Shown: in pieces, positions 7,421 to 15,932 of the stretch
Position numbering within the stretch: the stretch's first letter is position 1
Layout: each line of letters starts with the position of its first letter
DNA from: an uncultured Bacteroidales bacterium
GTDB lineage: Bacteria > Bacteroidota > Bacteroidia > Bacteroidales > UBA932
Reading direction: 5' to 3'
NCBI GenBank assembly: GCA_949295645.1
Contig: CASFLY010000130.1
Coordinates: forward strand, 1-64,000
Length of the DNA: 64,000 nt
Translations under genes and position numbers: made by a program
The notes under the pieces: model-generated
What the model saw: the letters and a program-made list of their open reading frames with translations, nothing else
Told to the model about the DNA's origin: nothing
Database searches by the model: none

Positions 7421-9058
7421 TTAGATATAGTCATGCACCTCGTAGCCTTCGACGTAGATGGCGCTGAACGGGCGGGCGGGGCAGAGGTATTCGCAGGCGC
7501 CGCAGCCGATACATTTCTCCTCGTTCACTATCGGGATCAGAGGTGCGGTTCCTTCATCCGCGCTGCCGGCGTTCCCATGATGCCGGCCGTGTCCGGCTCC
7601 GTTGTTTCCGCCGCCTCCGTGTCCGTGCCTGCGGTTCGGTACCATCATTATGGCTCCCGTCGGGCAATGCCTGGCGCAGTTCCCGCAGGACACGCCGTCG
7701 GTGTTCACTATGCAGTTCCTGTGGATGACCACGGCATGACCTGTCCGGATGGACGATTTTTCCTCTCTTGTCACCGGAGTGATAGGCCCGGAAGGGCAGA
7801 CTTCGGAGCATTTTGTGCACTCGGGACGGCACCAGCCCCTTTCGAATGACATTTCAGGCTGCATCAGGGTCAGCAGAGCACCGGACGGGCGGAGTACCTG
7901 GTTCGGACAGACCGAGACGCAGAGCTGGCACGCGGTGCAGTGCTGCGTGAAATGCGCAAGGCTCAGCGAGCCGGCAGGCTTGAGCGGGGTCTTGCGGGCC
8001 GGGATCTTCTTGTCCTCTATCACGGCAAGCCCTCCGTCCACTTTCTTTTCCTGGGCCTTCATTGCCGTGGCCGCAAGGGCTATGGCCGAGGTGGCTAAGA
8101 AAGTCCGTCGGCCGTTGACGCGGTCTGCCGGAGCAGCCTTGCCGCCGTCGGCCTTCATCAGGCCTGAGCCCTCATTGCCGTTTGTACAGCCGCTGTCATT
8201 GGCCGGCATTCCGGCCCTCTTGTCTTTCGGCTTCCAGGCTATCCTGTATTTTATCGCCCCGTCCTTGCAGACGTCGATGCAGTCGAAGCAGGCGACGCAT
8301 CTGCTGTAGTCGATGCCGTGTTCCTTCGTGTTGATGCAGGCTGCCTTGCACTGTCTTCCGCAGAGCCCGCAGTTGCGGCATTTGTCCGTGTCGATGGTCA
8401 GTCTGAAAAGTGAAAACCGCGACAGCAGTCCGAGTATCGAGCCGACCGGGCAGATGGTGTTGCAGTATGTCCTGCCGTTTTTCCAGGCGAGAATGAAGAG
8501 AATGACGAATGTGACGGCAGCTATTATGAAGGTCGGGAGGCTTTTCAGCCAGACTTCCGTGCCGTAGAATGCGTAGCTGCCTGCCCTTTCGGCGATCCAG
8601 GCCAGAAGGTTGTTACCCCAGGCGTAAATCGGGGCGAAAAGGTTCCCGGCGATTCTGCCGTATGAACTGTACGGGGCAAGCAGGGCAGCAAATGATGTGA
8701 AACCGGCCATGAGCGCGGCTATAAAGATGGCCAGGATGCTGTATCTCAGCCGGTTTTTGGCAGGCGACCAGGAGAACCTGAACCTGTTTTTCCTTTTGGT
8801 GCGGCCGTGAATCCACGAAATGATGTCCTGCATGATTCCGAGCGGGCAGATTACGGAGCAGTAGACCCTGCCGAACACGAGGGTAAGGATGACCAGGACG
8901 GAGGTTACCGCGAAATTCATCGCGAGTACTGCGGGAAGGAACTGGATTTTTGCAAGCCAGCCGAACCAGGCGTGCAGCGTCCCCGTAAAGTCGAGGAACA
9001 GCAGGGTGACCGTGACAAAGACTGCGGCAGCTATGATGATTCTGATTTTTCTGAGCAT
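7421..9058 (-). CDS. Membrane polyferredoxin, NapH-like/NapG-like fusion with internal twin-arginine motif
   Basis: A 545-residue iron-sulfur electron carrier. Residues 1-220 hold several membrane segments and two CxxxCP motifs (YCSVICP near 67-71, YCNTICP near 199-203) typical of NapH/NosR proteins. Two 4Fe-4S motifs follow (C227 to C237, C254 to C264). Residues 316-333 (NGRRTFLATSAIALAATA) look like a Tat signal or membrane anchor in mid-protein. Beyond it are four more cysteine clusters (374-384, 410-421, 449-465, 516-526), with a Gly/His-rich insert at 478-494. The start at 9058 sits 22 bases after the promoter element; the in-frame upstream extension has no signal. It probably moves electrons between the quinone pool or cytoplasm and an envelope acceptor, partner unknown. 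Confidence 0.85.
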   Translation of the reverse strand: MLRKIRIIIAAAVFVTVTLLFLDFTGTLHAWFGWLAKIQFLPAVLAMNFAVTSVLVILTLVFGRVYCSVICPLGIMQDIISWIHGRTKRKNRFRFSWSPAKNRLRYSILAIFIAALMAGFTSFAALLAPYSSYGRIAGNLFAPIYAWGNNLLAWIAERAGSYAFYGTEVWLKSLPTFIIAAVTFVILFILAWKNGRTYCNTICPVGSILGLLSRFSLFRLTIDTDKCRNCGLCGRQCKAACINTKEHGIDYSRCVACFDCIDVCKDGAIKYRIAWKPKDKRAGMPANDSGCTNGNEGSGLMKADGGKAAPADRVNGRRTFLATSAIALAATAMKAQEKKVDGGLAVIEDKKIPARKTPLKPAGSLSLAHFTQHCTACQLCVSVCPNQVLRPSGALLTLMQPEMSFERGWCRPECTKCSEVCPSGPITPVTREEKSSIRTGHAVVIHRNCIVNTDGVSCGNCARHCPTGAIMMVPNRRHGHGGGGNNGAGHGRHHGNAGSADEGTAPLIPIVNEEKCIGCGACEYLCPARPFSAIYVEGYEVHDYI

Positions 9059-9079
9059 AGTGTTCTGACCGGATTTGTA

Positions 9080-9087
9080 CAAAAATA
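9080..9087 (-). promoter_or_regulatory. Promoter -7 element of the polyferredoxin gene
   Basis: TATTTTTG on the minus strand matches TAnnTTTG and lies 22 bases before the chosen start at 9058. This supports that start over the ATG at 9190. Confidence 0.55.
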
Positions 9088-9137
9088 AGTATTTTATTTT
9101 TTGCCGCTTTACCATTTTTACGGATTCGGCGGAAAAT

Positions 9138-9168
9138 TTTGAAATGCGGCTGCGGCTTCTTAAATTTG
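9138..9168 (+). promoter_or_regulatory. Consensus Bacteroidota promoter for the outer-membrane protein gene
   Basis: TTTG (9138-9141) and TAAATTTG (9161-9168) are separated by exactly 19 bases, the ideal spacing for the Bacteroidota housekeeping sigma factor. Transcription would start near 9175. Confidence 0.75.
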
Positions 9169-9235
9169 TAAGGATATGCGATGGATGCAAACTGGAAAAT
9201 ACGCGATGAATACAAACAGGATAAACGCTAACAAG

Positions 9236-9961
9236 ATGAAAAAGTTATTTTGTGCAGCCGCCATTGCGGTGGCGGGAATCTTATGGACGATTCCGGCATC
9301 TGCCGGGACCGGAGTGGATCTCGGTTATCTGAATTCTTCGTACCGCTCGAAAATGGACGGTGCCGGCTCGGTAAAGTCCGAGCCGATGAACGGATTCTTC
9401 GTCGGGGTCAACGATGATGTAAGGCTCTTTGCGGGCCTGTCGGTCCAGCCGGGCCTGTACTACTCCTACCTGAACTCTACCGGACGGGAGGAACTCACGG
9501 GGCTGAACCTTTCGAACAGCTACACCGAACATCTCCTCAACATTCCGATACATCTCAAGTACACTTTCGACATCGTGCCGATGTTCGGCATCTACATTTT
9601 TGCAGGCCCGACCCTGTCGCTGGGTCTGGCCGCCACCGACAAGATGACAGTGACAGGGGACATTGCCGGTGCGCAGATCAACGGAAGCCTGTCCTACAAC
9701 GCTTATTCCGGGAAATTCAAGTCCGACAACCTTTCCGAATTTTCAGACAGGGTAACGGGAATCGTCGACCCTTATCTCCATAGCCGGATGAACCGTTTCG
9801 ATGTCCTTATGGGCGGAGGCCTCGGTCTCGATCTGCTGAAATTCGTTACGGTGAAGGCGGGCTTCGACTATGGGCTGATGAACAGGTTCAAGGGGGATAT
9901 GGCTGAAGCGGGGACGCTGAACAGGATGCAGTTCTATGTGGCCGTAGGCATACAGTTCTGA
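9236..9961 (+). CDS. Outer-membrane beta-barrel protein (PorT-like fold)
   Basis: A 241-residue protein starting MKKLFCAAAIAVAGILWTIP with a signal peptide cut after SAG. The rest is amphipathic beta-strands, for example VQPGLYYSYLN, IPIHLKYTF, FGIYIFAGPTLSLGL and LGLDLLKFVTVKAGF, and it ends in a terminal aromatic (VAVGIQF), as barrel proteins do. This resembles the outer-membrane beta-barrel domain common in Bacteroidota. The start at 9236 is preferred because an upstream in-frame ATG lacks a signal-like beginning. It has its own consensus promoter and a terminator behind it, so it is monocistronic. The ligand or role cannot be predicted. Confidence 0.8.
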   Translation: MKKLFCAAAIAVAGILWTIPASAGTGVDLGYLNSSYRSKMDGAGSVKSEPMNGFFVGVNDDVRLFAGLSVQPGLYYSYLNSTGREELTGLNLSNSYTEHLLNIPIHLKYTFDIVPMFGIYIFAGPTLSLGLAATDKMTVTGDIAGAQINGSLSYNAYSGKFKSDNLSEFSDRVTGIVDPYLHSRMNRFDVLMGGGLGLDLLKFVTVKAGFDYGLMNRFKGDMAEAGTLNRMQFYVAVGIQF

Positions 9962-10005
9962 CAGGCCGTCGGGCTGGAGGAACGGGGTGCGGAGAGTGCA
10001 ATAAA

Positions 10006-10036
10006 AAAGAGGGAGGTCTGTTGACCTGCCCTCTTT
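10006..10036. terminator. Hairpin terminator between the beta-barrel gene and pnp
   Basis: AAAGAGGG/CCCTCTTT plus GGTC/GACC arms close on a 4-base loop. A run of T follows on the minus strand, and the hairpin lies between two convergent genes. Confidence 0.7.
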
Positions 10037-10040
10037 GACG

Positions 10041-10072
10041 AAAAAAACGGAATCCTGCGATTCCGTTTTTTT
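10041..10072. terminator. Bidirectional intrinsic terminator
   Basis: Perfect 14-base arms (seven A then CGGAATC; GATTCCG then seven T) around the loop CTGC. The A-run and T-run make it work in both directions. It ends transcripts from the plus-strand beta-barrel gene and from pnp on the minus strand. Confidence 0.9.
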
Positions 10073-10102
10073 GTTATGGTTCGACGAATTCGTCGGGGTG
10101 AC

Positions 10103-12343
10103 TTATTTGTTGGAGTTCCGTTTGTCGCCTCCGTTGCGGCGTGCCGGACCGCGGCCGTTGCCCTCGCGGCGAGGGGCTCTGTCGCCCTGAGGCCGCGGTT
10201 TGCGCTCCGGCTCTACATAGCCTTCCGGTTTTTCGATAAGGGCTCTGCGGGAGAGTCTCATCTTGCCGGTCTTCTCGTCGATTTCGAGGAGTTTGACATC
10301 CACTTCGTCGCCGATGTTCAGGATGTCCTCGACCTTGTCGGTCTTGCCCCAGTCGAGCTCGGAAATGTGCAGAAGGCCTTCCTTGCCCGGAAGTATTTCC
10401 ACGAATGCACCGAATTCGAGGATGGAAACTACCTTGCCGTGATAGATCTGGCCTACCTCAGGCACTGCGCAGATGCCGTTGATCCACTCGAGAGCCTTGT
10501 CCATGGCTTCCTTGCTCTCTCCGAATACGTCTACGATGCCTTCGCCGTTCTCTTCGGTAATGGTAATGGTAGTACCTGTTTCCTTCTGGATCTTCTGGAT
10601 GACTTCTCCGCCTTTTCCGATGACGGCTCCGATAAAGTCGCCCGGGATGCGGATCTGGACGATACGCGGAACGAACGGCTTGTAGTCTTCACGAGGCTCG
10701 CTGATGCACTTCATCATCTCGCCCATAATGTGGAGCCTGCCCTGACGGGCCTGTTCGAGGGCTTTTTCGAGAACTTCGTAGGAAAGGCCGTCCACCTTGA
10801 TGTCCATCTGCGTGGCAGTGATGCCGTCCTTCGTACCTGTCACCTTGAAGTCCATATCCCCGAGGTGGTCCTCGTCGCCGAGAATGTCGCTCAGAATAGC
10901 GTATCTGTTGTTAGGGTCTTTTTCGTCGGTAATCAGCCCCATGGCGATACCGGCTACAGGCTTCTTTATCTTCACGCCGGCGTCCATAAGCGCCAGGCAG
11001 CCTGCGCATACCGTTGCCATCGAGGACGAGCCGTTGGATTCGAGGATGTCGGACACTACGCGGACTGCGTAAGGATTGTCCGGAGCAAGCGGAACCATAG
11101 GTTTGAGTGCCCTCCAGGCCAGGTTGCCGTGACCGATTTCACGACGGCCCACGCCTCTCTGCGCCTTGGCCTCGCCTGTTGCGAAAGGAGGGAAGTTGTA
11201 GTGCAGGACGAACTGCTCGGTGCGCTGCACGAGGACTTCGTCGAGCTCTTTCATATCGAGCTTGGTTCCGAGGGTCACGGTCGAAAGCGACTGGGTCTCG
11301 CCGCGAGTGAATATGGCGGAACCGTGCGCGAAAGGCAGGTAGCCCACTTCGCACCATATCGGACGGATCTGCGTGCTGTTGCGGCCGTCGAGGCGGATGC
11401 CTTCATCGAGGATAAGATTCCTCATTGCAGCCTTTTCCACAGCGTGATAGTACCTTTCGACCATCATCTGCTTTGCCTCCCTCTCCTCTTCCGGGATGGT
11501 CTGGTAGAATTCTTCCTTCAGGGCGTCGAACGCGTCGCTCCTTTCATGTTTAGGCAGGCCTGACTTGGCGATGGAATAGCATCTGTCATAGCAGAATGCC
11601 TCTACTGCCTTGCGGAGCTCTTCGTCGTTCTCCTCGTGGCAATATGTCCTCTTGACAGTCTTGCCGGTCTCTTCCATAAGCTCCATCTGCACCTTGCAGT
11701 GCTTCTTGATTTCAGTGTGGGCGAACTTGATGGCTTCGAGCATTTCAGCCTCGCTTACCTCCTTCATCTCGCCCTCTACCATCATAATGTTGTCGTATGT
11801 GGCTGCCACCATTATGTCGAGGTCGCAGTTCTCCATCTCGCTGAAGTTAGGGTTGATCTTCAGTTCGCCGTTTACACGTGCCACCCTTACTTCCGAAATC
11901 GGACCTCCGAACGGAATGTCGCTTACCGCAAGGGCCGAAGATGCTGCAAGTCCTGCAAGTGCATCCGGCTGGATGTCTTTTTCTGCCGAGATAAGGTTTA
12001 TGGTGACGAAGACTTCAGCGTGGAAATCTTCAGGGAACAGAGGCCTGAGGGCCCTGTCTACGAGTCTTGCGGTGAGGATTTCCGCGTCGGAAGCCTTTCC
12101 TTCACGTTTCATGAATCCTCCCGGGAACCTTCCTGCCGAAGCGAATTTCTCTTTGTAATCCACCTGCAGCGGCATAAAGTCCACATCCGGTTTTGCTTCT
12201 TTTGCGCAAGTGACGCATGCGAGGAGCATCGTGCCCCCCATCTTGACTACGACCGAACCGTCTGCCTGTTTGGCAAGTTTGCCGGTCTCGATTTCGATTA
12301 CCCTTCCGTCGGATAATTCGATTTTTTTGTTGATGATATTCAT
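10103..12343 (-). CDS. pnp: Polyribonucleotide nucleotidyltransferase (PNPase)
   Basis: Phosphorolytic 3'-5' exoribonuclease of RNA turnover. The 746-residue protein has two RNase PH-like domains (about 1-320 and 320-540), a KH domain with [17 protein letters not shown], and an S1 domain beginning [20 protein letters not shown]. The tail is rich in Arg, Gly and Pro, an RNA-binding extension that explains why it is slightly longer than the usual roughly 700 residues. The start [10 protein letters not shown] at 12343 fits the family; 25 extra upstream residues look non-native. It lies downstream of rpsO as in many bacteria, with a terminator hairpin between. Confidence 0.97.
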   Translation of the reverse strand: MNIINKKIELSDGRVIEIETGKLAKQADGSVVVKMGGTMLLACVTCAKEAKPDVDFMPLQVDYKEKFASAGRFPGGFMKREGKASDAEILTARLVDRALRPLFPEDFHAEVFVTINLISAEKDIQPDALAGLAASSALAVSDIPFGGPISEVRVARVNGELKINPNFSEMENCDLDIMVAATYDNIMMVEGEMKEVSEAEMLEAIKFAHTEIKKHCKVQMELMEETGKTVKRTYCHEENDEELRKAVEAFCYDRCYSIAKSGLPKHERSDAFDALKEEFYQTIPEEEREAKQMMVERYYHAVEKAAMRNLILDEGIRLDGRNSTQIRPIWCEVGYLPFAHGSAIFTRGETQSLSTVTLGTKLDMKELDEVLVQRTEQFVLHYNFPPFATGEAKAQRGVGRREIGHGNLAWRALKPMVPLAPDNPYAVRVVSDILESNGSSSMATVCAGCLALMDAGVKIKKPVAGIAMGLITDEKDPNNRYAILSDILGDEDHLGDMDFKVTGTKDGITATQMDIKVDGLSYEVLEKALEQARQGRLHIMGEMMKCISEPREDYKPFVPRIVQIRIPGDFIGAVIGKGGEVIQKIQKETGTTITITEENGEGIVDVFGESKEAMDKALEWINGICAVPEVGQIYHGKVVSILEFGAFVEILPGKEGLLHISELDWGKTDKVEDILNIGDEVDVKLLEIDEKTGKMRLSRRALIEKPEGYVEPERKPRPQGDRAPRREGNGRGPARRNGGDKRNSNK

Positions 12344-12514
12344 GAATCTTTTTTCAGTCTGCCTCCCCCTATGGGAGTTATTTATACTTATTGTCTTTCT
12401 TCGTATCGTGTCCTGCACCGGCCGCAGACTGATCTATTTGGCCGGAGCGGGTTGGATTCCATCCCGGGAAACCTCGTTGCGGCTCTTTGCCGGAGTCCGC
12501 AGGGGTTTCTAAAA

Positions 12515-12550
12515 AATGAGGGGAGACCTATCTTGTGATCGCCCCTCATT
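12515..12550 (-). terminator. rpsO terminator
   Basis: AATGAGGGG and CCCCTCATT form nine-base arms, followed on the minus strand by six T. It lies 15 bases past the rpsO stop. Expression of pnp then depends on read-through or on a promoter between 12344 and 12514 that I could not identify. Confidence 0.8.
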
Positions 12551-12564
12551 GCATTTTCCTTTCC

Positions 12565-12840
12565 TTATCGGCGGAGACCGAGCTCCTTGACGATATTCCT
12601 GTATCTCTCGATGTCGATTTCTTTCAGATAATCAAGCGTACGACGTCTCTTACCGACCAGTTTCAGCAGAGAAAGACGGGTTACGTGGTCTTTCTTGTTG
12701 TTTTTCAGGTGCTCGGTAAGGTGAGCGATACGGTAGGAAAATAGAGCAACTTGACTCTCAGGAGAGCCGGTGTCCTTATTAGACTTTCCGTACTTCGCGA
12801 AAATCTCTTGCTTCTTTTCAGCCTGTAAATATTCAGCCAT
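12565..12840 (-). CDS. rpsO: 30S ribosomal protein S15
   Basis: A 91-residue primary binding protein of the 16S rRNA central domain, close to the 89 residues of E. coli S15. It has the characteristic [22 protein letters not shown] and the C-terminal [19 protein letters not shown]. It has its own consensus promoter, a hairpin-bearing leader and a strong terminator. In E. coli S15 represses its own translation through leader structure, so the hairpin upstream may have an equivalent role (inference). Confidence 0.98.
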   Translation of the reverse strand: MAEYLQAEKKQEIFAKYGKSNKDTGSPESQVALFSYRIAHLTEHLKNNKKDHVTRLSLLKLVGKRRRTLDYLKEIDIERYRNIVKELGLRR

Positions 12841-12874
12841 TGCAAAAAGATTGATTAAAGGTTAATAAAAATGT

Positions 12875-12896
12875 AAAATCCCCGACGGGGAATTTT
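12875..12896 (-). promoter_or_regulatory. Hairpin in the rpsO leader
   Basis: AAAAT-CCCC and GGGGAATTTT arms pair around a tiny loop with one bulged base, between the rpsO promoter and start codon. On the minus strand TTTTACATTTTT follows, so it could act as an attenuator or as the S15 autoregulatory site. Confidence 0.5.
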
Positions 12897-12903
12897 GCGG
12901 GCG

Positions 12904-12934
12904 CAAATTTAGCGATAAATTCGGATAAAACAAA
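12904..12934 (-). promoter_or_regulatory. Consensus promoter of rpsO
   Basis: On the minus strand, TTTG (12931-12934) then 19 bases then TAAATTTG (12904-12911) is a perfect match to the Bacteroidota promoter pattern. Confidence 0.8.
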
Positions 12935-12943
12935 TATTATTTC

Positions 12944-13095
12944 ACTAATGTACTGACAGTCGGCCCGGTAATCCCTTACGGCGCGGAAATCCGCGACGGT
13001 TCGGAAAGCCGGGGATTACTGCGCCGTCGGTTTAATGCAATTGCCGCTTAATACGATTGCTGCCTGACGCAGCAGCGGCTTAGTCCGGCATCGGC
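12944..13095. other. Non-coding spacer with weak inverted repeats
   Basis: About 150 bases between the rpsO promoter and the esterase stop. They hold GTAATCCC ... GGGATTAC arms and the repeated words CGGCTTAG and CAGCAGCG. There is no T-run and no credible reading frame. This is possibly the 3' end structure of the esterase transcript. Confidence 0.3.
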
Positions 13096-14187
13096 TTAGT
13101 GCAGCAGCGTCGGAAGGGGAAGATCCCAGCCCATAATGGTGGAGATGCGGGGAATGAGGGTCATCGCCATTTTCAGGCTTCCCCTGTAATTCGGGTGCGA
13201 GGCTGCCCCGAGGTCGGTGCTGTCATTGTAGATTCCGTTCAGAGAGCCCCCGAAGTGGATGTTCGGGTCATCCGTCTGGCGGCAGAATTCGGTTATGTAC
13301 GTCAATGCCGGCTCTCCGACCCGCGGGCTGACGCACAGGATCGGAATGTCGCCGTAGCCTGCGCGGATCTGCGATATTATGGTTCCGTAGGCATCCGTGA
13401 ACTGCTCCTCCGTAGGGTGCGGCAAGGTGGAAAAGTCATTGGACCCAAGGTTTATGACTACGATATCCGGCCTGTACCCTTTTTTGAAATCCCATTCTGT
13501 TTCCGGAACCATGTCGAAAGTACGCATCATCCTTACGGCCATGGTCTCCGACGATACCTGGCAGGAGTCTCCGTAATTGCGTGCGGCGCCTCTGCCGGAG
13601 TGCGCGATCAGCGTATAGTCCGCGTCGAAAAATCCGGCTATGATGCAGGCGTACGAAAGGTCGCAGTTCTCCTTGGAAACCAGGAACGGAGAGTTCTTGT
13701 CCTTTCCCTCGACCCCGTAGCCGCAGGTAAGCGAATTACCGATGAATTCGATATGGCGGATTTTCTTTTCCGGAGACGAAAGCCGGCCTCCCTCGTCCAC
13801 TTCTATCCCTGCGACGGTCGCTTTCCCGAATTCCCCTTCCGACCTTTTCTGTATTTTCAGGGAATGGGCGGCCGGAGACAGGCCGGATGCGACACGGACA
13901 AGGGTGTCGGAGGTCACGTGTATGACGCCAGTCCTGTTCCCGTCGACGAAGATGTTGTAGTAGCTTTCTCCGGAATCGCTTATCCGGAGATATACGTTCC
14001 CGGTGGAGGAAACGTCGGTGGAAAAGTATGTCCCCGCCCAGTCGAAACTGACTTTCCCGTCCTTGTCCGCGATGGTTCTTCCGACATAGCGGATTTCAGG
14101 AGAGGATGCCTTGTAGAACACGTTCTTTGCCATGGCGCCGGATGCTCCGGCCATAAGCAGCAGTGAAATCAAAACGGTTTTTCTCAT
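13096..14187 (-). CDS. Secreted SGNH-family carbohydrate esterase, CE2-like
   Basis: A 363-residue protein with signal peptide MRKTVLISLLLMAGASGAMA. Residues 25-135 form an N-terminal jelly-roll-like region, as in family CE2 acetyl esterases. The SGNH domain follows: GNSLTCGYG with catalytic Ser152, NLGSND at 246-251, and SHPNYRG with His331. CE2 enzymes remove O-acetyl groups from plant polysaccharides, so deacetylation of the PUL1 glycan is the likely job. It follows the DUF4434 gene at 14249 by 61 bases and both are read away from the epimerase-susC operon, probably from the promoter near 15800. The exact substrate is not shown by the sequence. Confidence 0.85.
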   Translation of the reverse strand: MRKTVLISLLLMAGASGAMAKNVFYKASSPEIRYVGRTIADKDGKVSFDWAGTYFSTDVSSTGNVYLRISDSGESYYNIFVDGNRTGVIHVTSDTLVRVASGLSPAAHSLKIQKRSEGEFGKATVAGIEVDEGGRLSSPEKKIRHIEFIGNSLTCGYGVEGKDKNSPFLVSKENCDLSYACIIAGFFDADYTLIAHSGRGAARNYGDSCQVSSETMAVRMMRTFDMVPETEWDFKKGYRPDIVVINLGSNDFSTLPHPTEEQFTDAYGTIISQIRAGYGDIPILCVSPRVGEPALTYITEFCRQTDDPNIHFGGSLNGIYNDSTDLGAASHPNYRGSLKMAMTLIPRISTIMGWDLPLPTLLH

Positions 14188-14248
14188 TATGTTCGGTTTG
14201 GTGTTATGTTCGGTTCGATGCCGGTGTCCGTGATTGCCGGGAAAACAT

Positions 14249-15757
14249 TCAGAATTCCGGATTGACGAAGATTTCGTCGCAGCAGATCGACTGTCCGTGG
14301 CAGGAGGCGGCGACCTTTATGTACCGGGCTTCCATGTCGAGGCCCGACGCTACCGCAGCATCTATCCAGCAGTCGTGCAGGTCGTTCGGAATATGTCCCG
14401 TATCTACGGATGCCGCCTTTTCGAAATGCTCTCCGGTCTCGGATACGTAGAAGTCCACAGTGTCCGGAATGCGCACCGACGCCTTCTTGTAGTTCAGCAG
14501 CCGTGCTGCCAGGCATTCTATCTTTTCTGTCCTGCCGAGATCGATCACGGCTTCCATCCTGCCGCCCGTAAAGACAACCCATTCCGGACAGCGGTAGTCT
14601 TCGTATCCCGATGCCCCGTCGCACAGTCTTCCCGCATCCTCCGCCGCTGCGGTTACCTTGCATCCGGCTGCCCTGTTCGTGACATTGCCGTAGAAAGTAG
14701 CTTCAAGGAAAGGCCAGTGCCCTTCTCCAGCGAGCCATTCGGTGTAGCACCGGTATGCGTGGTTCGCCCATACGGGCTGTCCGAGCGGCACAGGAGAACC
14801 CGGCTTGTCGTATATCCCGAACACTGAGAAACTCAGGATGTTTTCGGCTCCCGCCTGCGAGACTCCGGTCATCTGGGACAGGTATCTCCCGAAAGCGGCC
14901 GGCACTAAGGTGGAATACCAGCTGTTCGTCTCCCGGTCCCAGGTGAAGGATTCGATGTTCGCCCAGAACCTGATCCCGCACTTGCCGTGGATTTCTCCCA
15001 AGGTCTTGAAATGTTCCTTCATCCTTTTCATCGGCATCGGTTCCCTTACGCAGCCGACCTCGTCCTGGTAGGCGATAATGTCGACTTTCAGTTTGTATAT
15101 CTGCTCCGCGAATGCGGGCGAATCCATATCCGCATTGCACAGCCCGTAAGGGGAAATCATAATCTGCTTCCCCGGGGTCAGCGAGCGGGCGTATTCCGTC
15201 AGGTCATTTACCGCAGTCACGGCATGTTCCGAAAGCACCGGCTCGAAACTGTCCTCGACCGGAAGATACCATCCGTAAAACGACTTGCGTGAAGCGAATT
15301 TGCCGGCTACCTCTTTCATTATTTTCAGTTGCAGGGCCTTTATTTCCGGATCCTGAAGATTGTCCAGCTGGTTCCTGGCCCATCCGCAGCTCATAAAGAC
15401 ATTCATGCCGTATTCGTCGGCGGCCGACATTATGGCCTCTACCGGAGATTCCCTTTCTGCGGGATAGGCCGGTTCCATGAAATCGGACGGGTAGCAGGCC
15501 TTTCCCTCGTTGGCGACGGCCATAATCACGAGGTATTCCATTCCTATTTCGTGGAGTTCCTTGATTTTCAGCCGCCACAGCTCCGGATCGGTGTTGTCCG
15601 TACAGCGCGGATTCATATAGTTGTTCCTTTCGTCCTGCCAGAAAAGGTTTATCCAGGTCCCTTTGACCGGTTTGGTTCCAGCCGTTTTCGCGGCGGCGGA
15701 AATGCCGTGTATGCCGGCGAAAAAACAGCACAGGAAGAATATCAACGTTCTTTTCAT
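14249..15757 (-). CDS. DUF4434-type TIM-barrel protein with C-terminal F5/8C-like domain
   Basis: A 502-residue exported protein (signal peptide MKRTLIFFLCCFFAGIHGISA). Residues 30-345 resemble the DUF4434 putative glycosidase barrel. Two acidic sites recur in all four relatives in this window: Glu168 in YGWYLPVEDS and Glu269 in FWANIESF, plus QDE at 231-233. Residues 375-502 look like a galactose-binding (discoidin/F5/8C) module, with VDFYVSETGEHFEKAAS and ARYIKVAASC. The layout suggests a retaining glycoside hydrolase with a carbohydrate-binding domain, but no activity is established. First gene of the minus-strand arm of PUL1, sharing a 175-base AT-rich promoter region with the epimerase gene. 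Confidence 0.75.
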   Translation of the reverse strand: MKRTLIFFLCCFFAGIHGISAAAKTAGTKPVKGTWINLFWQDERNNYMNPRCTDNTDPELWRLKIKELHEIGMEYLVIMAVANEGKACYPSDFMEPAYPAERESPVEAIMSAADEYGMNVFMSCGWARNQLDNLQDPEIKALQLKIMKEVAGKFASRKSFYGWYLPVEDSFEPVLSEHAVTAVNDLTEYARSLTPGKQIMISPYGLCNADMDSPAFAEQIYKLKVDIIAYQDEVGCVREPMPMKRMKEHFKTLGEIHGKCGIRFWANIESFTWDRETNSWYSTLVPAAFGRYLSQMTGVSQAGAENILSFSVFGIYDKPGSPVPLGQPVWANHAYRCYTEWLAGEGHWPFLEATFYGNVTNRAAGCKVTAAAEDAGRLCDGASGYEDYRCPEWVVFTGGRMEAVIDLGRTEKIECLAARLLNYKKASVRIPDTVDFYVSETGEHFEKAASVDTGHIPNDLHDCWIDAAVASGLDMEARYIKVAASCHGQSICCDEIFVNPEF

Positions 15758-15795
15758 AATACCTTTATTATATTATTAATGCCATATTGATGACA

Positions 15796-15826
15796 CAAAA
15801 ATATCTAAAATTTATAAAAGCCCAAC
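15796..15826 (-). promoter_or_regulatory. Promoter of the DUF4434/CE2 arm of PUL1
   Basis: On the minus strand, GTTG (15823-15826), 19 bases, then TATTTTTG (15796-15803). It lies 39 bases before the start at 15757. Confidence 0.6.
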
Positions 15827-15884
15827 AATATTTATGAAATAAATTTCATTAAAAGTAAATAGATAATAAATATTTTGAAAAACT

Positions 15885-15916
15885 ATTGTCGAAAAATAAA
15901 ATTAATTATATATTTG
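15885..15916 (+). promoter_or_regulatory. Promoter of the epimerase-susC operon of PUL1
   Basis: ATTG (15885-15888), 20 bases, then TATATTTG (15909-15916), 16 bases before the epimerase start. A palindrome TGAAAT-AA-ATTTCA lies upstream at 15835-15848 between the two divergent promoters and could be an operator. Confidence 0.6.
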
Positions 15917-15932
15917 TGGGACCAAGATATAA

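Noticed and set aside
9058..9190. Longer N-terminus for the polyferredoxin gene
   Set aside because: The extra 44 codons are basic, lack a membrane segment and lie across the predicted promoter at 9080-9087.
10076..11563. 495-codon plus-strand reading frame opposite pnp
   Set aside because: It lies entirely antisense to a certain PNPase gene and shows no domain; long antisense frames are common with this codon usage.
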